NCBI GenBank assembly: GCA_964415965.1
Contig: CAYQCK010000003.1
Location: forward strand, 102,075 to 166,074
Source of the DNA: CAIKNB01 sp964415965
Lineage (GTDB): Bacteria; Patescibacteriota; Patescibacteriia; 2-12-FULL-60-25
Length of the DNA: 64,000 nucleotides
Reading direction: 5' to 3'
Positions 54,218 through 62,095 of this stretch are shown here, one piece after another (the first letter of the stretch is position 1; the number at the start of each line of letters is the position of its first letter). The position numbers were made by a program, and so were the translations under genes. The notes beneath the pieces are model-generated. The model did not search any database and was not told where the DNA came from. It worked only from the letters and a program-made list of their open reading frames with translations.

Positions 54218-54246
54218 AATATAGCACAAAACCCCCTTTTTGTCAA
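54218..54246 (-). promoter_or_regulatory. Consensus promoter of the 54120-51486 operon
   Basis: Leftward TTGACA (54241-54246), 17 nt, TATATT (54218-54223), then TGTTTGTTCT as at 50325. Confidence 0.87.
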
Positions 54247-54268
54247 GAGTGCCATTAACAAAAATGTC

Positions 54269-54314
54269 GCTCAACTGAGCCATTTTTTACCCAAATTATT
54301 TGGCTTTGTTGAGC
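54269..54314 (-). promoter_or_regulatory. Paired palindromes above the promoter
   Basis: GCTCAACTGAGCC (54269-54281) and GGCTTTGTTGAGC (54302-54314), related to those at 50376-50412. The nearer one is again 22 nt above the -35 box. Confidence 0.55.
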
Positions 54315-54422
54315 GATTTATTCTAAGCGCCGTTAAGAAAATGGTGGATATGTGCTTTTTAGCCATGACCAGCCATGGATTCCAGCTTGCACTGTAATGA
54401 CAGCGGGGGGGCGGAAGAGTCA

Positions 54423-54563
54423 CACTTCGCAAGTGACCTCGGGGGTCTGGGGGTCCGCGCCAAGCGTAGCGGCAAGATGACTGACGTCGGCGACACCGAG
54501 AGCGGCATCGCGGACCCCCAGGACTTTTGCTACTTTTGGTCACAAAAGTAGATAGGAGGGCTT
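54423..54563 (-). repeat. Structured repeat, copy 5 of 7
   Basis: Long stem GGGGGTCCGCG (54449-54459)/CGCGGACCCCC (54509-54519); all three hairpins intact. Confidence 0.88.
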
Positions 54564-54667
54564 TCTGTTTTATGGCCAACCATGGATTCCAGCTGGAGTT
54601 TACCCCGGCCACCAAGCCGGGGCTGGAATGACGGATGGATCAGGTGGGTTAGGTGGGTCAAAGAGCC

Positions 54668-54806
54668 CCGTTTCGCAAGTGACACGGGGGACCGGGGGTC
54701 CATGCTAAGCGTGGCGCACAGGATAACCCGCATTCGCGACACCGAGAGCGCATCATGGACCCCCGGAACTTTTGCTACTTTTGGTCACAAAAGTAGATAG
54801 GATGGC
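54668..54806 (-). repeat. Structured repeat, copy 6 of 7
   Basis: Long stem GGGGGTCCATG (54694-54704)/CATGGACCCCC (54754-54764), the same variant as copy 2. Tandem with copy 5, again with a TTCCAGC element between (about 54584-54632). Ends 14 bp before the stop of the leftward gene at 54821. Confidence 0.88.
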
Positions 54807-54820
54807 TTTATGCCTTTTAC

Positions 54821-56404
54821 CTACAGCCTAACTTCAAAAGTCACGCCATCTTCAGTCTCCTTAAGTTTCAGAAACCGAGGATCCGATTCGATGAGCTTCA
54901 GGAATTGCCTATGGATTTCACGCTTGCTAATGAAAACGAATCTCGAGTCGAGCCGATCATGGATCAATTCCCAAGCTTGCTCCTTGGTCGTGCTCGTCAT
55001 GCCCCAGGTGAGGTTCCTGACATCGTCCGACAAAGTCGAGGACGCGACGTAGAGGAAAGTCGGGTCCATGCCTGAGACATAACGCAATCGGTCATCGGCC
55101 GCGAACAGCATCGGGAACTCGTCCCAGCTCGAATGGAACACGCGGTCTCCCGGTTGCGCCAACTTCGCGACGGCTTCAAAGCTGCCGCGATAAGCTGTGT
55201 CCGGATAGTTCGCCGGGTGCAGGCTCCGCCAGATGCCTTGGACCTCGCGCCCGGCCAAACCAAGCGCCAAAACGCCCACAAGAATCAGCAAGGCCGATAG
55301 CCCGCGCTTCCCCAACACCCTGAGGCTATCCTTGGCCTCGGCCGCCAAACGGCGCGCGTCGACCATGCTCCAGATTGCGCCGCACCAGATGGCCACGGCC
55401 GGCGCCAGATATTCGGTCGTGCGTCGGCTCTTGAGGGTCAAGGCGAAAAAAGCCGCCACTAATAAGCCAGAAGACAGGCATAAAGCCGCCTTCTCGCGGT
55501 CCGCCGGACGGCGCGGCGCCAGCGCCAGCCCGGCCAGGCCCAGCAGCAAATCGATGATCCAGGGCGCATACGCCGTGACCAAATGCGTGGCTTCAGGCGG
55601 CAGCCACTCGGTGCCCATGACAACCTTGCCCATGGGCGTGCCCAGGCCGATGATGAAAACCTGCGTCCAGCTGAACAAGAAATTCTCCGGGAAATTCGGA
55701 TGGACAAGCATCCCGAACAGTCCCCCGGCCAGGACCGCCGCGACCTCCTTCCACAGCCCGTGCTTCAAGGCCTGGACGAACCGCATCCCGCCCAAATCCC
55801 TGTCGGCGACCAAACGACCGAAGGCCAGGACCGTCGCCGCACCGGCCAGATAGGGCCAACCGCCGTGCGACAACGCATAGGTCGCCGCGATGGCGAACGC
55901 CGCCCACGGCCGCCGTCGCCACACGGCCAGGATGCCGAGCAGGAACAACGCGATAGCCAAGGGCGAAGCCTTGCCCAACAGGATCCGCGTCACGAACGGC
56001 TGGGTCACGGCCAACACGGTCACCCAAATCCCCGGCCTCCAGACCCCGAACGCGCGCAAAACGGCATACGCCGCCGCCAGGCAGGCCGCAGCCAAAGCCA
56101 CGCTCGCGATGCGCAATCCCTGGAATGGGCCGAAAACCGCCGTGGCCGGCGCGACCAGGACATGGAACAGGAAATGCAGGTCCGCGTAATGCTGTCCGAC
56201 GGACGTCAGATCAAGCCAGGGAAATGTATTCAACGGCCCATGCGCCCAAAGCAACGCCGACGTTTTGGCGTGGTAAAAAGCATCCGGGTCATTGAACCCG
56301 TCCCAAGGCATCAGGACCGAGAAATACGCCAGGCCGAACAAAAAAACCCCGACAGCCCTCTTCAAACCATCGACTCTCGACTCACGAATACATGCCTTGA
56401 TCAC
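54821..56404 (-). CDS. GT-C-type membrane glycosyltransferase, STT3-like
   Basis: 527 aa if the GTG at 56404 is the start; this is favoured because an extended -10 box TGT-TATAGT (56411-56416) lies 6 nt before it. About 11 helices, an early loop with GFNDPDAFYHAKTSALL (similar to the DxD-type acidic loop of STT3/AglB oligosaccharyltransferases and other GT-C enzymes), and a soluble C-terminal domain (about 385-527). Probably transfers lipid-linked sugars outside the membrane. The acceptor is unknown. Confidence 0.72.
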   Translation of the reverse strand: MIKACIRESRVDGLKRAVGVFLFGLAYFSVLMPWDGFNDPDAFYHAKTSALLWAHGPLNTFPWLDLTSVGQHYADLHFLFHVLVAPATAVFGPFQGLRIASVALAAACLAAAYAVLRAFGVWRPGIWVTVLAVTQPFVTRILLGKASPLAIALFLLGILAVWRRRPWAAFAIAATYALSHGGWPYLAGAATVLAFGRLVADRDLGGMRFVQALKHGLWKEVAAVLAGGLFGMLVHPNFPENFLFSWTQVFIIGLGTPMGKVVMGTEWLPPEATHLVTAYAPWIIDLLLGLAGLALAPRRPADREKAALCLSSGLLVAAFFALTLKSRRTTEYLAPAVAIWCGAIWSMVDARRLAAEAKDSLRVLGKRGLSALLILVGVLALGLAGREVQGIWRSLHPANYPDTAYRGSFEAVAKLAQPGDRVFHSSWDEFPMLFAADDRLRYVSGMDPTFLYVASSTLSDDVRNLTWGMTSTTKEQAWELIHDRLDSRFVFISKREIHRQFLKLIESDPRFLKLKETEDGVTFEVRL

Positions 56405-56470
56405 CCCCGAACTATAACACAACCCCCGCTGGTTGGCGGGGGCTGCATCTGTTCGTTGCGCAACGAACTC

Positions 56471-56854
56471 CTATCCCTGTCCGGTCGCGTTGATGAGCGA
56501 ACCCATCACGAAACTCGAGATGGCGTAAGCCGCGACGATGATTATCAAGCCGATGATGGCCTGGGTAAGCATGTCTTTGGCCTTCTTGACCTTGCTGTCG
56601 TCGCCCTGCGCCGTCATCCAGAGGAAACCGGCGTAAAGCGTCAGGACGAGGAAGACGATGCCCAGGAAGCCGAGGAAAATATTGATCAGGTTACCGATCA
56701 TCTCGGTCAGCCCTCCTTCAGTTTTAATCCCGGCCGTCTCACCGACTTTTCCGACCATCTCCTGCCCTTTCTGGAACGGATTCTCAGCCAGGACCTGCAG
56801 CGGCGCCATCAGCGCCAAGCCGGCTCCGGCGATGTATGTCTTTAGGTTCTTCAT
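56471..56854 (-). CDS. VirB2/TrbC-like pilin paralogue 1
   Basis: 127 aa. Signal peptide (1-23), then two helices around a basic loop: LYAGFLWMTAQGDDSKVKKA and QAIIGLIIIVAAYAISSFV. The helix-loop-helix with Lys-rich cytoplasmic loop is the VirB2/TrbC pattern. Last gene of a seven-gene block (60833 down to 56471). Nearly identical in its core to paralogue 2. Confidence 0.82.
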   Translation of the reverse strand: MKNLKTYIAGAGLALMAPLQVLAENPFQKGQEMVGKVGETAGIKTEGGLTEMIGNLINIFLGFLGIVFLVLTLYAGFLWMTAQGDDSKVKKAKDMLTQAIIGLIIIVAAYAISSFVMGSLINATGQG

Positions 56855-56889
56855 AACGATATTAGCTTCGTGGCTCACGTTTATGCTTA

Positions 56890-57321
56890 TTAGCCTCCTT
56901 CTCCGCCTCCGCCGCCGACATCGCCCGTGCCTCCGCTTGTCGCGTTGCCGAGCGAGCCGATGACGAAATCCGCGATCGCATAGGCCGCGACGATGATGAC
57001 CAAGCCGATGACGGCCTGGGTTATCATGTCCTTGGCTTTCTTGACCTTGGACTCGTCTCCCTGCGCCGTCATCCAGAGGAAACCGGCATAGATCAGGATG
57101 GCCAACAGGACCAACCCGAGCAGCCCCAGGGCTTGGCCGATCAAGGAACCGACGATCCGCGTCAGATCCGTGGGCCCTTGGTCGTACCCGGACGGTCTGG
57201 CCGCAGCGCTCAAGCCTGTCCGCATCGAATCCGCCGGGGCGGCTACGGCTGGCAAAGCCAAAACCGCGGCCAAACCTACGGCCAAACTCGTGCAAGCGAT
57301 GAATTTCCTCATGTGATGCAT
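56890..57321 (-). CDS. VirB2/TrbC-like pilin paralogue 2
   Basis: 143 aa from 57321 (140 from the alternative ATG at 57312). Signal peptide, a short linker, and the core IYAGFLWMTAQGDESKVKKA / ITQAVIGLVIIVAAYAIADF, about 80% like paralogue 1 over the core. Ends in a glycine-rich tail (GGGGGEGG). Confidence 0.8.
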   Translation of the reverse strand: MHHMRKFIACTSLAVGLAAVLALPAVAAPADSMRTGLSAAARPSGYDQGPTDLTRIVGSLIGQALGLLGLVLLAILIYAGFLWMTAQGDESKVKKAKDMITQAVIGLVIIVAAYAIADFVIGSLGNATSGGTGDVGGGGGEGG

Positions 57322-57347
57322 AACGATGGTTACAAGCGGACCGCGGG

Positions 57348-57746
57348 CTAGGCGTCCTGCGTCGCGGTGATCAAACGTGAAATGACGAAGCTGGTGATCG
57401 CCCATGCCGACAAGATGATGGCCAAACCGATAATGCCTGAAACGATAAGTTTCTTGGCTTCTCCGGTCTTTTCATCGTTCCCTCCGGCGATCATCCATTT
57501 GAAACCGCCGAGCAGCACGATGACCACGGCGACGATGCCGAGGAAACCGAGCGCGACGTTGATGATGCGGGCTGCGGTCTGGCGGACATCGCCTGAACCG
57601 AGCTTGATCGTCGACTGGATGGCCCCTACGCCCAGATCGTTCTGGTTGAGGTCATCGGCGGCGAACACCACGGCCGGGGCGGCCAAAACGGCGGCCAGAC
57701 CGAGGGTCGTGGCGAAGGCTGCAGCTTTCTTAAGACGTTGCGTCAT
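57348..57746 (-). CDS. VirB2/TrbC-like pilin paralogue 3
   Basis: 132 aa. AAAGGAGGT lies upstream, the strongest ribosome site in the block, so this gene may be made in excess. Signal peptide (to about 29) and core LLGGFKWMIAGGNDEKTGEA / SGIIGLAIILSAWAITSF. More diverged than paralogues 1 and 2. Confidence 0.82.
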   Translation of the reverse strand: MTQRLKKAAAFATTLGLAAVLAAPAVVFAADDLNQNDLGVGAIQSTIKLGSGDVRQTAARIINVALGFLGIVAVVIVLLGGFKWMIAGGNDEKTGEAKKLIVSGIIGLAIILSAWAITSFVISRLITATQDA

Positions 57747-57843
57747 GTCATGTGTCACCTCCTTTCGGTTTGGGATACACGCTTTACGTGTCGGTGGGAA
57801 GTTTAGCAGATGCGCCGTCCGGAGTCGAATCCCCAAGCGGCCT

Positions 57844-58305
57844 TCAGGGCACGGCTTGGCCGGTCGTTTCCGGGTTTCCGGCCTGGCTCGTCGGGGCGTT
57901 GTTCGGGGGCGTCGCGCCGGACAGCGTGCTCCCGAGTCTCGTGATGATGTTGAACACCAAGACGTAAGCCAACGACACGATCGCCAGGCCGATGACCGCG
58001 TTCTTGAGCGTCGTGGTCGCCTTCTTCACCCGGTCGCTTTCGCCTGACGCCGTCATGTACATGACTCCGCCCCAGATGAACATGGCCAAAAACAGCGAGC
58101 CGACCAAGGGCAGTACCCAACTGATGATGCGGGCCACGAGTTCGGGCACGCTCTTGCCGCCCATCGGGTCCTGCAGGCCGTAACTCTGGAAACCGGCCGG
58201 CGCCGGGCTCGGTTGCGACGCCGCCGAGACGGGCAGGGTGATGGCCAGGACGACCAGGCAAGCGACAACGGCCGAAACGGTCAAAAGGGTTTGTTTGTTT
58301 TTCAT
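57844..58305 (-). CDS. VirB2/TrbC-like pilin paralogue 4
   Basis: 153 aa from the ATG at 58305. Signal peptide (to about 27), core WGGVMYMTASGESDRVKKA / NAVIGLAIVSLAYVLVF, and a Pro/Thr/Gln-rich C-terminus. It follows paralogue 5 by 7 bp. Confidence 0.82.
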   Translation of the reverse strand: MKNKQTLLTVSAVVACLVVLAITLPVSAASQPSPAPAGFQSYGLQDPMGGKSVPELVARIISWVLPLVGSLFLAMFIWGGVMYMTASGESDRVKKATTTLKNAVIGLAIVSLAYVLVFNIITRLGSTLSGATPPNNAPTSQAGNPETTGQAVP

Positions 58306-58312
58306 AGCGGTG

Positions 58313-59008
58313 TCACGAGCCTTGCGGCACGGCGTAGCCCGTCGTCTCCGGCGGTGGCTTCGGGACATCTGAAGTCAAAGCCTTGAAGAAGAAGTCCACC
58401 AGGACATAGGCGAACATGATGAGCGCCAAACCGATGATGGCGTACTTCATCGTGTCCGTCGCCTGCTTCACCCGGTCGCTCGAACCGGCCGTCATGTACA
58501 TGATGCCGGCGTAGATGAACACGATCAGGGCCAAGGCCCCGACCATGCCGATGAACGCGGCCACGAACCGGCCGATAAGGGCGTTCAACGTCACGCAATC
58601 GGCCTTGCCCGTCGGACACAGCGGATTCGCCAACGTCATCGGCGAACCGGCCGATACGCCCGCCGAGGCCTGCGTGGCCGAAGCGGCGCGCGCCAGACAG
58701 GTCGGATCATTCGGGTTCTTCTTGCACAGGTCTTCGATAAGGGGCTCGAGGGCGGGACCAACCGCTTTCTGCGCCTGTTTGTTCTTGCAGCATGCCGCAT
58801 TTACGGTCTTGACGCACGTTCCGAGCTTATCCTGGTTCATCTCGCAATCGTCGCTCACCAGGTTGCAGCTCCCGCCCTGCTTCGTGCAATCCTGGGGAGT
58901 CATGGCCGCGGCCGACTCCGCTTGGACAAAAAACAGGCTAAACGCGACCATAAGACCGGTAATGGCCGGCAGGATTTTCTTGTATGTTTGCTTGGCCATA
59001 TGGTTCAT
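58313..59008 (-). CDS. VirB2/TrbC-like paralogue 5 with Cys-rich domain
   Basis: 231 aa (228 from the ATG at 58999). Signal peptide, then a domain with eight cysteines within about 45 residues (about 40-75) plus further Cys, then the core YAGIMYMTAGSSDRVKQA / YAIIGLALIMFAYVLVDF. The extra Cys-rich part makes it the largest member; it may form a disulfide-locked cap or binding domain. Its start overlaps the stop of paralogue 6. Confidence 0.82.
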   Translation of the reverse strand: MNHMAKQTYKKILPAITGLMVAFSLFFVQAESAAAMTPQDCTKQGGSCNLVSDDCEMNQDKLGTCVKTVNAACCKNKQAQKAVGPALEPLIEDLCKKNPNDPTCLARAASATQASAGVSAGSPMTLANPLCPTGKADCVTLNALIGRFVAAFIGMVGALALIVFIYAGIMYMTAGSSDRVKQATDTMKYAIIGLALIMFAYVLVDFFFKALTSDVPKPPPETTGYAVPQGS

Positions 59009-59388
59009 TGGCTAATCACTATCCCGGCCACGTAGCGGACGATGGTCCAGGCGCTCATCACGATGAGCATGCCGATGGCCCCGCCTTTCATGGCCTGCGT
59101 CCCCTTCTGCACCCAGTCGGCCTTGCCGAACGACAGCAGATACCGGGCTCCGCCGTAGACGAAGGTAGCGAAGAACAGGGCGGCCGAAATCTCCATCAGC
59201 ATGTTGCCGAACGCCGCCGCCGTCCTGACGATGTCATCCAGGCTGCAGTCCCCGGAGGCCATGCATTTTTTCTGCACACCTGTCTTATCCATTTCGGCCG
59301 TCAGCGACTGCGCCCAAGCCGCGGTCGGCAAGAGCCACGCGCCGAGCGTGGCGGCCAATGCGGCCAAAGGACGTTTTAGGTTCGGCAT
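59005..59388 (-). CDS. VirB2/TrbC-like pilin paralogue 6
   Basis: 127 aa from the ATG at 59388 (two codons upstream another ATG overlaps the previous gene). Signal peptide (to about 26), a Cys pair (KKCMASGDCSL), and the core VYGGARYLLSFGKADWVQKG / GGAIGMLIVMSAWTIVRY. First pilin-like gene after the solute-binding lipoprotein. Confidence 0.8.
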   Translation of the reverse strand: MPNLKRPLAALAATLGAWLLPTAAWAQSLTAEMDKTGVQKKCMASGDCSLDDIVRTAAAFGNMLMEISAALFFATFVYGGARYLLSFGKADWVQKGTQAMKGGAIGMLIVMSAWTIVRYVAGIVISQ

Positions 59389-59393
59389 AAACA

Positions 59394-60833
59394 TCAGAAA
59401 TTGTAGGGTATGGTCTGCGAAATCTTGCTGGCCGCGTTGCTGAAGACCTGCGAGAGTTTCTCCGGATCCGTGACCCGGACGTCATCGATCAGGGTGACGA
59501 GCGCGTCCTCCATGGTCTTCGGGTCGTTCCCTTTATACCAGGAGCGCGCCGTCAGGACCTGCGACGAGAACACCCCGATCTGCTCGTTCTCGAGCTGGCC
59601 GGGCAATTGGGACTTCAGGGCCGCCGGCCGCAGCGCCACATCCAGGTATTTCTTGTTCTCATCCGGCTTGCGCATGAAATTCAGCAGGTTCCATGACAGG
59701 TCCACGGATTTGGTCTTCTTGGACACGGTCCAGGCCCAATAGTTGGCGTAGTTCACGACCGGATTGCCCGTTATCTGCGGCATCTTGGCCATGGCCAGGT
59801 TCAGCTTGGGCGCGCGGGCGCGGATGACCGGCAGATGGTAGCTGTAGCCGAAAAAGAACGCGACCTTGCCCTGGATGAAGGCGTCGAGCGAATTCGGCTG
59901 CTGGTCGTTCCAGGTATAGACGTCTTTCCCGGGATTGGCGAAGTCGGTGTAGAAAGTCAGGGCTTGGTACGCCGGAGGCGTGTCGCGTTGGCCGGACAGG
60001 GCGGCCGGTATCTGGTTGAAGGTCGGCGAACCGTCGGCGGCGGCCATCTCGGCGCCGTTCTGCATCATGAGCGCCGCCACGATGTCCGGCGAGCGTTCGA
60101 CGTTCTTGCCCGTGCCCAACGCGGCCCCAGCCTGCAGGATGGCTCCGGTATCGTCGGTTTTGACCAGCTTCTTGACCGCGGTCTGGAAATCGTCCCAGTT
60201 CTCCGGGATGTTCGCGATGCCCGCCGCGTTCAGCAAGTCCTTGTTGACGTACATGGCCAGCGTATCCACCGACATCGGCACAGCCACCACGCGCTGCTGC
60301 CAATCCTTCTTTTCCTTGTCGGTCGACACATTGACGGTCCGGATGAAGTCGTTCGCCACCACATCCGGGTAATCGCTCTTGAATTGGCGGATGGAGACCG
60401 TCGGTTCGGTCTGGAGCGTCCAGACCAGCTCTTTCTTGAGCGTGCCCTGGACGGACTGCGACGCCGTTTTGGTCTGGAGCGGCATGGGCAGGAGCTTGCT
60501 CATGTATTTGCCGACCCAGGTGTTGTGGATCATGAAGATGTCCGGTCCGCGGTCCTCGGCCAGCGCGTTCAGGAGCTCGTTCTCGTATTCCTCCAGGCGG
60601 AAACGCCGGTAGTTCAACGTCGCGTTGGGGTGGAGCTTGCGGTAATCGCTCAATATCGCCTGATACGCGTCGTTGTCGTCGATCACGCCCCAGATGTTGA
60701 TCTCCGCCTTCTTGGAAGCGGCCTGGGTCGCGGCATCCGGCCCCTTGGTGCAGCCGGCGGCCAAAGTCGCGGTCGCCACCAAAGCCCACATGAGCTTCAG
60801 GGCTAATGAACGGGTTTTCTTGGAGTTTTGCAT
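59394..60833 (-). CDS. Extracellular solute-binding lipoprotein
   Basis: 479 aa from the ATG at 60833. Lipobox LAAGC (Cys28), then a periplasmic-binding-protein fold typical of sugar ABC importers (ADRGPDIFMIHNTWVGKY; PQITGNPVVNYANYWAW). It is not followed by permease or ATPase genes but by the six pilin paralogues, 5 bp away, so it probably acts with them or with a permease elsewhere. TAAAAT (60844-60849) lies 10 nt before the ATG. Confidence 0.88.
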   Translation of the reverse strand: MQNSKKTRSLALKLMWALVATATLAAGCTKGPDAATQAASKKAEINIWGVIDDNDAYQAILSDYRKLHPNATLNYRRFRLEEYENELLNALAEDRGPDIFMIHNTWVGKYMSKLLPMPLQTKTASQSVQGTLKKELVWTLQTEPTVSIRQFKSDYPDVVANDFIRTVNVSTDKEKKDWQQRVVAVPMSVDTLAMYVNKDLLNAAGIANIPENWDDFQTAVKKLVKTDDTGAILQAGAALGTGKNVERSPDIVAALMMQNGAEMAAADGSPTFNQIPAALSGQRDTPPAYQALTFYTDFANPGKDVYTWNDQQPNSLDAFIQGKVAFFFGYSYHLPVIRARAPKLNLAMAKMPQITGNPVVNYANYWAWTVSKKTKSVDLSWNLLNFMRKPDENKKYLDVALRPAALKSQLPGQLENEQIGVFSSQVLTARSWYKGNDPKTMEDALVTLIDDVRVTDPEKLSQVFSNAASKISQTIPYNF

Positions 60834-60846
60834 ACCTGACGCCATT

Positions 60847-61719
60847 TTACACTTTCGACAGCTTTTTAACGAGTGCCCGCGCTTCTTGGCGCATATCCGG
60901 TCTGTTCAGGGCGATTTCCAGGTTGGCCTTCAACCAGCCGATCTTGGAGCCGGTGTCGTAATACGTCCCTTCGACAAGCTTGGCGTACACCGGACGCTTC
61001 TTCATGAGCCCAAAGATGGCGTCCAGCAGGACCAGCTCCCCGCCATGCCCCTTCTTGGTCTTTTCGATGGCCTCGAAGATGTCCGGCGTCAGGACATAGG
61101 CCCCGAGCGAGGCCAAGCGCGACGGCGCCTTGTCCGGTCCCGGTTTCTCGACCACTCCTTTGAGCTGGTACACGCCTTTTTCGACCTCGGCCGCCGGGTC
61201 GATGATGCCGTAACGCTTCGTGTCCTCATCCCCCACCTTGGTGGTGAACAGCACCGGATCCCGGTATTTCTCGAACACCTCGATCATCTGCTTGAGCCGT
61301 GGCTTCTTGCTGACCATGAAATCGTCGCCGAACAGCACGGCGAACGGTTCGTCGCCGATGACTTCCCTGGCGTTCAGCACCGGGGTGGCGTTGCCGTACG
61401 GCCCTTTCTGGCGGATATAGATGAAATTCGCCATGTGCCCGATGGCCCGGATCTCCTCGAGCTGCTCCTTTTTGCCCGTGGCCTTAAGCCAGGCCTCAAG
61501 CGTCTGGTTGTCGTCGAAATGGTCCTCGACCGCCCGTTTGCTGATATTCGTGACCAAGATGATGTCCGTGATGCCCGAGGCGACCGCCTCCTCGACCACG
61601 TATTGGATGACCGGCTTGTCGATGACCGGCAGCATCTCTTTGGGCATGGCTTTGGTCGCCGGCAAGAACCGCGTCCCGAATCCCGCCACCGGGATGACCG
61701 CTTTGCGTACTTTTTGCAT
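60847..61719 (-). CDS. galU: UTP-glucose-1-phosphate uridylyltransferase
   Basis: 290 aa. N-terminal nucleotide-binding GFGTRFLPATKAMPKEMLPV, then FGDDFMV and the uridine-site EKPGPDKAPSRLA, as in GalU. It makes UDP-glucose, which ugd (6074) oxidises. TATAAT (61728-61733) is 8 nt before the ATG, so the mRNA should be almost leaderless. Ends 14 bp before the solute-binding lipoprotein gene, which has its own -10 box. Confidence 0.95.
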   Translation of the reverse strand: MQKVRKAVIPVAGFGTRFLPATKAMPKEMLPVIDKPVIQYVVEEAVASGITDIILVTNISKRAVEDHFDDNQTLEAWLKATGKKEQLEEIRAIGHMANFIYIRQKGPYGNATPVLNAREVIGDEPFAVLFGDDFMVSKKPRLKQMIEVFEKYRDPVLFTTKVGDEDTKRYGIIDPAAEVEKGVYQLKGVVEKPGPDKAPSRLASLGAYVLTPDIFEAIEKTKKGHGGELVLLDAIFGLMKKRPVYAKLVEGTYYDTGSKIGWLKANLEIALNRPDMRQEARALVKKLSKV

Positions 61720-61852
61720 ATACCTGGATTATACCCGTCCCGAAGGCAGATAAAAAAGACCGCCGATTTTTGCCGGCGGATGGATTCCGGGGGATTTTGC
61801 CCGGCCCCAAACCGGGGCTGGAATGACGGGTTGGGTTATCGGACAAAAAAGC

Positions 61853-61992
61853 CCCACTTCGCAAGTGACAAGGGGGGGGTCCGGGGGGCCGCGTGGCGTG
61901 GCGCACAGAATCTCTAACGTCAGCGACACCGAGAGCGCATAGCGGACCCCCGGAGCTTTTGCTACTTTTGGCTACAAAAGTAGATAGAAGGT
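61853..61992 (-). repeat. Structured repeat, copy 7 of 7 (diverged)
   Basis: Long stem GGGGGGCCGCG (61883-61893) with GCGGACCCCC (61942-61951), containing one mismatch or wobble. The third hairpin has loop GCTA. Flanked by TTCC...GGAATGACGG (about 61785-61828) and TTCCAGC...GGAATGACGG (about 62015-62042). Lies downstream of ychF. Confidence 0.82.
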
Positions 61993-62095
61993 TTAAAATA
62001 TTTAGGACGCGGCCGTGGATTCCAGCTTCCGCTGGAATGACGGTCGTCCTGGGTTTCTCCACGCGCTTCGCTCGGTCGAAATGACGGCGCGGTGT

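Noticed and set aside
56855..57295. Long minus-strand frame extending pilin paralogue 1 upstream
   Set aside because: The extension overlaps paralogue 2 in another frame and lacks a signal peptide; the ATG at 56854 starts a clear signal sequence.
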